NCBI GenBank assembly: GCA_964059195.1
Contig: CAXKWD010000001.1
Coordinates: 118,229,751 to 118,293,750 of the forward strand
DNA length: 64,000 nt
Origin: Ectobius pallidus
Taxonomy: Eukaryota > Arthropoda > Insecta > Blattodea > Ectobiidae
Direction: 5' to 3'
Shown here: piece by piece, positions 56,822-64,000 of the stretch
Position numbering within the stretch: position 1 is the stretch's first letter
How the letters are laid out: the number at the start of each line of letters is the position of its first letter
The notes under the pieces: model-generated
What the model was told of the DNA's origin: nothing
The model's database searches: none
Seen by the model: the letters and a program-made list of their open reading frames with translations, nothing else
Made by a program: the position numbers and the translations under genes

Positions 56822-59800
56822 TGTGACGGGCTTTTCTTACTTTATGCTATAAAGTTCCTTAACTTCTTGGATTAAATCTTCGCCAAAATTCTTCGCCAAA
56901 ATCTGTGACGACTAATATGTGATTATTCTCAATCGTAGTATATAAGTTTACTGAACTCCTACAAAACAAGGTCACTCATACACCTGTCGTGTCATCACAA
57001 CACTGCCTGCATAGTCCACATTCCAACGTTCAGTACAACTACCTTTGACACCGGGTGATTGCAAACTTCCTACTCTCAGTCTACTTTCTCTCTCTTTTAA
57101 CAATTTACCCAGTCTTGATAATATTGATGAAAATTTATATTAACGGGCGCCATCATCAATACGCTTCCTCTTTTCTTTTTGTTATGTATCAGCCCAGACA
57201 CAAATTAAATTATAGATACACAGGCTATGTACCTACATGCCCCTCGACTAGCTTTTAAATTAACAGTGGAGACGGGAGTTGGGTTCGGATTTACCTTTCT
57301 TTTTTTTATTCTGCTTCTTCTTTTTCTCCTTTTTCAATACTCACTACCAAAGTATGTAACTTAGCCCAAAAACCAGCGACTCTCAAACCATTACAAGGAT
57401 AAGGGTCAAAAATCTGAACTTCACGTTAATTTACTTTGCATAACAATAACCATAATTTATTTAATATATTATTTTTTTTCTTTTTTCAACAATAACAATC
57501 TTATATACAATAAATTACATTTACACTACATTAACCATTCAACACTTTTATTGGTAGGATAATATTTGATCATTCAAGGTTAGTATACCCAATTTTAACT
57601 ATATAAGTACGTTCTCTGTTCAACAATAACAAATCCTTAATTAATTACTTTAATTTTCTTTCTTTGTTTTTCAGGTATCTACTAGAACGTCTTGTATTAT
57701 TCTTCTAATTTACTACTGACTTGTGTAGTCATTTACATTTGCAACTTCAGGATAGTTCAATATATATATTATACTGTGTTTTTTTTTTTCTTGAATAAAT
57801 AAAGGTTTTCAATTCATAATCCAGTCCTTACTCTACAGATTACACTCAATAATCCCACCTATGTCTCCTATATTAGTCTATTTGTCAGCTTAGTCCATGA
57901 AGAATTGTATTTAAAGATAGATAGAAAAGACAGTCTCACGAAGAAAGAAATAGAAGTTTAGGCCTATACCCACAGAGTGACTGTGGCGATAGACCACCGA
58001 TACAGGAGCGACGTCTAGATCTTGAGTTACAAACAATCTGACTCCTCTCCTGCAACCGGGAAAGTATTAATGGGCCGCAAACAAAAATAAAATTTTGTAA
58101 ATCGACGTCAGAGGTCCCTGACACTCTCTCCTAGAGGCACGTGGGGCCGTTGTTCGCCTCCAACATCGATGGCTTTCACAATCTCTCATAAATTTCTTTT
58201 CTTTATATGTTACTGGTATAGGCCTTGTCTACTACCAGATTTTATTTGTTTGATTCGGGATACTTCCGGCGTTCCCTCACCTCACCCTTACAATCTCTAG
58301 TACTTGCTAATAAACTACTTATCATCAGTACACTACTCGCAATTACCTATTCTCCTCTTTCTAACCTAACCAATCATGTGTTGTTATCTTTCAACTCACT
58401 CTCCTCTTTCTAACCTGACCAGTCATCAGCTATTATCTTTTAACCCCTTTCTTTCTTTAAGTAGAGTTCCCTTCAGCTTATACCATTGATTTAATTCACT
58501 CGGTGGTTATTCTAGTTTTCCTACTTCTTACGTTACTACTCTTTAGCATGGGCACCCAATCTTCTTTTGTCTCTAAATTCCCTAGAATTCTAACTGAAAC
58601 TAATTCACGCCCAGATTAGTAAGCTTCTCTATAACCCCTTTAGTGACTTCTACTTCTACCCTAACATGTAAATTTTCCAATGGTACACACCTAATGCACT
58701 ACCACTCGTAGGCCTTCCTTTGCCCTTCAATCTTTCCACTTCTTATCCCCCTCTACCATGTTCCATACACCTTCGCTTGTAGATAAATCTCTATAAAAAA
58801 AACATAACTTAACATTACAGGCCAGCATGAAATCTATTTATAGATAGTCACCCGTCACCTGAAAGAAACCCAAGTGGGAGGGGCCCTCGTAAGAAGTACT
58901 AAGCATGCCCCTTAATTACTTTTCTTCCTTACTCCCCTCGCGTCCTGTCTCAAAAATAACAAAGTTTCTATGAGCATCACCAATTGCCCCTAGCTATGTA
59001 TTCATTCGTGGAACAATCACCCATGAAACCCTAAAGTGAAGAGATCTATCTGTAGCCTTCAGCGGTTGGGCTCTTGACTGCTCTTTTATAATTAACTTAG
59101 ACCAGAAATAGAAAGTAGTTGGATTACTGGATTTCATCACTTTACTTCTAGAATTCTCACTTCTATATTTCTATTCTATTCTTCTATCATACCCTACGGC
59201 GTCTGATTGCCATACATGACTTAGAAACCATCCTTAAAAAAGGAATATCTCAGTTTTCTCACTCCTCAAACAATAAGAAAAAGTCTAGACTATTATACTC
59301 AACCAGTGATGTCCAACTTATCCTCCGATCCTGAGTTGTCTCCCATTACTTCCTGATGTCCATATCTGCTCTTATTCAGAGCGAGCAGTCACGACTCACT
59401 CTCACAGCTGATGTTCGCTGTAGCGGTGTCTCGTACTGGCCGACTTGGTGTATTCTTCTGATTAATGACTATCTCCATATAGTCGTGTCAAGGAAGTTCA
59501 CAACCAGAATTTCCTTAGATGGAAGTCTGACACATCATCATGCCAGAACGTCGCTACCGCTGTCACACATCCCAATCTCGTCTTCTCCCTTCTGCCTTTT
59601 CAACTTCTCTCACTCGTAGTCAGGCACGTACTCCTTACTGTCTTTTTCGGATCAGCTCTTCTCCCGTCGACTCACCGTCGGCGCATGCGCACTTCTCTTT
59701 TTTTCTGTAATTCAAAATAAATTCAGGGCAGTATCGATAGTCATAACAGGGTTCAATATCGATTAATCGAAGTCTCCCCAACCCTTCCTTTGTTTAGAAA

Positions 59801-59846
59801 TGGTTTCTTATCGTCTATTATGCACGCAGCCATTCGCTACGTGACA
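56822..59846 (-). repeat. Putative 3' LTR of the Ty3 element (far end uncertain)
   Basis: On the minus strand the LTR starts TGTCACGTAGCG right after the purine tract, at 59,846. Its other end must be at a plus-strand TG. TGTGACGGGC at 56,822 is the best mirror of the start that I see (TGTGACG against TGTCACG), which would make the LTR about 3.0 kb, unusually long. The region is consistently pyrimidine-rich on the plus strand and has no coding frames. Without the 5' LTR, which lies outside the window, the far boundary is a guess. Confidence 0.4.
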
Positions 59847-59863
59847 TTCTTCCCCCACTCACC
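59847..59863 (-). promoter_or_regulatory. Polypurine tract of the Ty3 element
   Basis: The minus strand reads GTGAGTGGGGGAAGAA immediately before TGTCAC. This is the expected plus-strand primer next to a 3' LTR, about 105 bases after the pol stop. Confidence 0.75.
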
Positions 59864-59891
59864 ATAAAAAAAATAATGTTAACACTGTTCA

Positions 59892-59893
<2 letters not shown>

Positions 59894-59939
<46 letters not shown>
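59894..59939. repeat. 46-base poly-T run (poly-A on the element's sense strand)
   Basis: An uninterrupted homopolymer lies between the pol stop codon and the polypurine tract. Confidence 0.9.
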
Positions 59940-59940
<1 letters not shown>

Positions 59941-59966
59941 TTTAGTTTACCAGCCTTAAAGAATGT

Positions 59967-62900
59967 TTATCCAGGAACAAAGGGTTTCAAGTCTTTGACG
60001 TGCCACTTCCCCAACTTTTTACCAAAACGGTTTGTCAGTTCGTAGCTATTTTCACTGAACTTTTTCTTTATAATATAGGGCCCGACAAACTTTGCACTTA
60101 AACCTGCTGTATAAGCTTGTGAGGCATCACTTAATTTAAAGTTTCTTCTTAACACTAGATCTCCTGGACGAAATTTCACCTCTCTCCTCCGAAGATTATA
60201 ATAATGACTCGAATTCTTATAGGCGGTTTCTAAGTTATGTCTAACCATCAAACGTACCGTTTTCAATTTATTGAGTTTTTCCACCCAAAGTTTTGGGATT
60301 TCTTTATGAATCGGTTGGTTTTCCACCCTTTCAATCCTACTGATAATTTCAGGCTCCTTCCCATAATTTAGCATATAAGGAGTGCATCCAGTGGAACTAT
60401 GCTTAGCCGTATTTATAGCAAAATTAAATTCTCTCAAATACACATCCCAAACTGTCTGATCCTTTTGAATATAACTAGAAATCATTGTCTTCAATACTCT
60501 ATTGACTCTTTCTACTGGATTTCCTTGTGGCGAATATACAGGTAAATAACAAGGAGTTATATTAAAAGCTTTAGCTATCTCTCGCATTAATTTACTAGTA
60601 TATTGCGGTCCATTATCCATCAGCAAATATCCCGGAATTCCCCATTTAAGGATAATCAATTCATAAAATGCTTCCGTAACTGCTCTACTGGTTGCTTTCC
60701 TTAACGCTTTACATTCTACATACTTGGTAAAGGTGTCCTGAAATACAATCACATATCGGTTCCCTTTTTTGGAACGTGGGTAAGGTCCCAACAAATCTGT
60801 AGCTACAGTCATCCAAGGTTTCTCTTTCTGGTAAAAATGCATTGGTCCTGCTTGAGCCGTTTGTAACACCTTCTGTCTCTGACATATTTCACAAGCAGTA
60901 ACATACTTAGCAACATCTCTAAACATTCCCGGCCAATAATACTTGTTTGCTATTCTAAAGAAAGTTTTAGCTATCCCCATATGTCCTGCAGTAGGTGCAT
61001 CATGACATTCCTGCAATACTTTAATCCTAAAATCTTGCGGAATAACTAATTTCCACCTATTCACTGTTCCCTCTAAAGTTTGTTCTAACTGATCTAATCT
61101 TAAATGGTACAACTTCTCATCTACGACCTTCCAATCTGGCCAAAATTTAGGTTTACTTTGTACTTGCTCCTTCCGCTTAATATACCAAGCATCTTGTATA
61201 TTTTCCCATTCCACTACTTCAGAGTTATCAGTCAACAAGAGGCAAAATTCTTCCTCTACCGTTTTCTCTTGAACTTTCCCTTCGTGTATTCTAGATAAAG
61301 CATCCGGAACTTTTTGTAATCTACCAGGCCTATGTATTACTTCAAAATCATACTCCTGGAGCAATAAACTCCACCTAGCTAATCGTCCAGTCGGATTCTG
61401 TAATGTATTTAACCATTTCAGAGCAAAATGATCAGTATATACTTTAAAATGATAACCTTCCAAATAAGGACGAAACTTTTGAACTGCCCACAATATAGCT
61501 AACAATTCCTTCTCAACTATTGCCCACTTTTGCTCACCTACCGTTAAAGTTCTACTAGCATAAGCTATTACTTTTTCCTCTCCTTCCTCTCCTGTCTGAA
61601 TTAATGCTGCTCCTAGTCCTGAAAAACTAGCGTCGGTCTGTAGCACTAGGGGTTTAGTATAATCTGGACAAGTTAATATAGGACTACTAGATAATTTCGA
61701 TTTTAATTCATCAAAAGATTCCTGACATTCCTTAGTCCAACGCCATTTCTGATTCTTTTTCAGAAGTGCAGTGAGGGGCTTTACAACTTCAGAAAAAAAT
61801 GGAATGAATCGTCGGTACCAAGAAGCCAATCCTAAAAATGCTCGTACTTCCTTGACTTTTGTAGGGGCTGGATACTCAAGGATACACGAGATTTTATCTG
61901 AATCTACAGCAATTCCTAATGGAGTAATGATATGACCCAAATATTTTAATTCACTTCTACAAAATTTTGATTTTTCCCTATTAATTTTCAGGTTAGCTTT
62001 TCTTAATTTCTCTAAGACTTTTTCTAACAAGGACAAATGTTCTTCAAATGTCTCGCTAATAAGTACTATATCATCCAAATAACAAAAGCATTTCTCTCCT
62101 ATCTCTTCTCTTAATATAGTATCAACTAATCTTTGAAACGAGGCTGGTGCGTTATGGATTCCAAAAGGCATAACTCGAAACTGATACAATCCTCTACCAG
62201 GTACGGTAAATGCTGTTTTTTCTTTACTTGCTTCATCTAATGGAACTTGCCAATACCCATTTTTCAAATCTATTGTACTGATATACCTAGCATGTCGTAA
62301 TTTACTCAAAACATGTTCAATGTATGGCAAAGGATAACTATCTCTTTTAGTACAATTGTTTACTTTTCTGAAATCTACGCAGAACCTCCATGTTCTATCT
62401 GGTTTCTTTACCATAACTACCGGAGACGACCAAGGTGAATTTGAAGGCTCTATAACTTTTTCCAATAACATTTTATCTATTTCCGCGTGTATAACTTTTT
62501 CCAAAATGGGTGATACTGGATAATATCTTTGTTTTATAGGTTTTGCATCGCCTGTATCAATAACATGAGAAATCAGATCGGTAAGTCCAGTACACTGATC
62601 AAATTTCTGTAACTGATTTTCCAAAAACACATTCAATCTGTCCCTTTCCTGAGGTGTAGGTAAAGTAAGAATATTATGTAGTTGATCTTCTTCTTTCAAA
62701 TCTATAGCCTTAACGAATTGAAAAATTTTTGCTGGTTCATCTTTGAAATACCAAGTCCCATCTTGCAAATCTACTACTAACCCAATTTGTTTCAAAACGT
62801 CCATGCCCAGAATCATATCTACTGCTAAATTTGGCATAATTTTACATTTTATCGGAAAAATCCTGTCCTGCAATTTCATCTCAAAAGTTCTCTCTCCTGT

Positions 62901-64000
62901 TATAGAACTATAAGTTTTATCTGCTAATTGCACCACCCTAACTTCAGATTCTTCTACTGCTAAATCTAACATTTTACACAAAAAATCACCCTTCTCTCCC
63001 ACATAAGTTTTATCTGAACCGGAATCTATTAGAGCAATAAATGTAATATCCTCCAGCAAAATTTCAACAAAACATCTATCTCCATTAACTAAATCTGTAG
63101 GATTTATATTTAACATCACGCAAGCCTGATTTTTAGTTAATTGTCGTAAAGAATTTGTAGGCCTAACTTTTCTTTCTTGGGGCATCCTACAATCAATAGA
63201 CCTATGTCCAAGCTTATTACAATTATAACATTTAATCGTAGTGCGTGGAGTAACTCTACGAGGTGCCTTACACTCGAACTGCCTATGTCCTGTTTTATCA
63301 CAATTCCAACATCGCTGATTATTTGAAAAACGCAAAGTGGTGTTTTTACCATTATCCCTCGACTCATCCTGTCTCTCTTTATTTTCTATTACTTTAACCA
63401 TTCTAGAATCATTTACAGGACTTGAATTCCGTTCCTTATCCCACGTCTTTGCAGAAAAACTAACATTGGGTTTCTTTTGTAACTCGGACGATGGAAGTTC
63501 CTGTTTTCCCTGAATTCCTAGCGCTGTATGAACTGAAGGTATAACAACTTGTCTCTGAGGTTTATAAGCCGTTTCTTTAATTGTAGCTCTAACCTGCGTT
63601 GGAGGAGGAATATATCTCTCAGAATCTAACAATATTTGTTCATACTGTCTACCTACACGTATTAAATCTGTTATAGTTTGAATCTCTGCAGGTCTAAGGT
63701 ACAATTTTACATCAGGACGCAAATTTTTGATAACAGTCTTCATCATTTGTTGAGGACTCATTGGAGTACTCAGCCTCCTCATTAACGTTTGAATAGCATT
63801 AACATAATCAAAAATCGATTCTTTGGGACCTTGCGTTCTCTGTCTAATCTCATCCAAAAGCGAGTCTTCCTCATCAATAGGCAAATAATATTCTCTAAAT
63901 TCTTTCAAAAAAGCTTCCCATGTAGGCCAATCTGTTAATCTGTTCCTGTACCAAAGTAAAGCTGAATCTTGTAAAATTTCGGGTAATACTGACAATAACT
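59967..64000 (-). CDS. pol: Ty3/gypsy Gag-Pol polyprotein, truncated by window edge
   Basis: The frame is open for over 1,342 codons with no stop. The first in-window candidate codon is TTG, so the real start lies beyond the right edge. In-window residue numbers: Gag capsid end 1-125; two CCHC knuckles (CWNCDKTGHRQFEC 229-242, CYNCNKLGHRSIDC 256-269); aspartic protease DSG at 324-326; RT about 500-690 with YLDD at 639-642; RNase H with TDAS near 788; integrase HHCC (H998, H1005, C1035, C1038) and the DD35E triad D1067, D1127, E1162; a GPY motif near the C-terminus. The protein copies the element's RNA into DNA and inserts it. All catalytic residues are present, so this copy may be active. There is no env: the stop is followed by a poly-A run, a polypurine tract and the LTR. 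The Gag part is unlike the coiled-coil Gag at 10.9 kb, so it is not obviously that element's helper. Confidence 0.95.
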   Translation of the reverse strand, partial: LLSVLPEILQDSALLWYRNRLTDWPTWEAFLKEFREYYLPIDEEDSLLDEIRQRTQGPKESIFDYVNAIQTLMRRLSTPMSPQQMMKTVIKNLRPDVKLYLRPAEIQTITDLIRVGRQYEQILLDSERYIPPPTQVRATIKETAYKPQRQVVIPSVHTALGIQGKQELPSSELQKKPNVSFSAKTWDKERNSSPVNDSRMVKVIENKERQDESRDNGKNTTLRFSNNQRCWNCDKTGHRQFECKAPRRVTPRTTIKCYNCNKLGHRSIDCRMPQERKVRPTNSLRQLTKNQACVMLNINPTDLVNGDRCFVEILLEDITFIALIDSGSDKTYVGEKGDFLCKMLDLAVEESEVRVVQLADKTYSSITGERTFEMKLQDRIFPIKCKIMPNLAVDMILGMDVLKQIGLVVDLQDGTWYFKDEPAKIFQFVKAIDLKEEDQLHNILTLPTPQERDRLNVFLENQLQKFDQCTGLTDLISHVIDTGDAKPIKQRYYPVSPILEKVIHAEIDKMLLEKVIEPSNSPWSSPVVMVKKPDRTWRFCVDFRKVNNCTKRDSYPLPYIEHVLSKLRHARYISTIDLKNGYWQVPLDEASKEKTAFTVPGRGLYQFRVMPFGIHNAPASFQRLVDTILREEIGEKCFCYLDDIVLISETFEEHLSLLEKVLEKLRKANLKINREKSKFCRSELKYLGHIITPLGIAVDSDKISCILEYPAPTKVKEVRAFLGLASWYRRFIPFFSEVVKPLTALLKKNQKWRWTKECQESFDELKSKLSSSPILTCPDYTKPLVLQTDASFSGLGAALIQTGEEGEEKVIAYASRTLTVGEQKWAIVEKELLAILWAVQKFRPYLEGYHFKVYTDHFALKWLNTLQNPTGRLARWSLLLQEYDFEVIHRPGRLQKVPDALSRIHEGKVQEKTVEEEFCLLLTDNSEVVEWENIQDAWYIKRKEQVQSKPKFWPDWKVVDEKLYHLRLDQLEQTLEGTVNRWKLVIPQDFRIKVLQECHDAPTAGHMGIAKTFFRIANKYYWPGMFRDVAKYVTACEICQRQKVLQTAQAGPMHFYQKEKPWMTVATDLLGPYPRSKKGNRYVIVFQDTFTKYVECKALRKATSRAVTEAFYELIILKWGIPGYLLMDNGPQYTSKLMREIAKAFNITPCYLPVYSPQGNPVERVNRVLKTMISSYIQKDQTVWDVYLREFNFAINTAKHSSTGCTPYMLNYGKEPEIISRIERVENQPIHKEIPKLWVEKLNKLKTVRLMVRHNLETAYKNSSHYYNLRRREVKFRPGDLVLRRNFKLSDASQAYTAGLSAKFVGPYIIKKKFSENSYELTNRFGKKLGKWHVKDLKPFVPG

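Noticed and set aside
59356..59619. 87-codon ORF in the putative Ty3 LTR
   Set aside because: Antisense to the element, unrecognised and in pyrimidine-rich sequence; probably chance.

Overview
The window looks like a stretch of a large, AT-rich arthropod genome. It is most likely from an insect, and the repeat families (LINE tails with an RPRRRWEDNI-type protein end, several tRNA-derived SINEs, hAT, mariner, Helitron and Ty3 elements) fit a polyneopteran such as a cockroach or termite. I cannot name the species. There are no operons and no convincing complete host genes. Nearly everything recognisable is a transposable element or its relic. Some listed reading frames use non-ATG starts, and I moved starts where this mattered.

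Layout. 0-3.5 kb: an unrecognised ORF, an old interspersed repeat, an internally deleted mariner with matching inverted ends, and a Helitron-like element. 3.6-6.6 kb: inverted copies of a repeat family that carries GACGGACA minisatellites and tRNA-like promoter boxes. 7.1-8.2 kb: a head-to-head pair of mariner/IS630-type transposase ends, then an old SINE. 9.0-15.1 kb: the best-preserved structure, a complete LTR retrotransposon (1,302-bp LTRs differing at two noticed positions, TG...CA ends, 4-bp target duplication CCAT, tRNA-Lys-type primer site). It encodes only a coiled-coil Gag, broken by one in-frame TGA, and no Pol. 15.1-20.6 kb: a SINE with exact target duplications, then an element with CACTG ends and a decayed transposase of an uncharacterised family, inserted into another repeat; then a hAT-like MITE and a head-to-head tRNA-like SINE pair.

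21-33 kb: LINE reverse-transcriptase and 3'-end fragments, a transposase-like relic, a third Helitron carrying an 88-aa ORF, long stretches without recognisable content, a promoter-like region, a possible decayed exon and a SINE. 33.1-34.5 kb: a deleted hAT element with exact 8-bp target duplications, then a perfect 27-bp hairpin. 34.7-46.9 kb: another Helitron, further copies of families seen earlier, a SINE inserted into one half of a tandem duplication, and a second hAT-type element. 47.5-54.2 kb: a second LINE type, a 359-bp foldback, two more SINEs and a tandem hairpin repeat. 56.8-64 kb: a minus-strand Ty3/gypsy Pol reading frame with all catalytic motifs, running off the right edge, with its polypurine tract and the start of its 3' LTR; that LTR may be unusually long.

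The elements interact mainly as nested insertions, which gives a relative chronology. The gag-only LTR element depends on Pol supplied elsewhere. The 8-mer TAGGCCTA is strikingly over-represented, with 23 exact copies found by eye.
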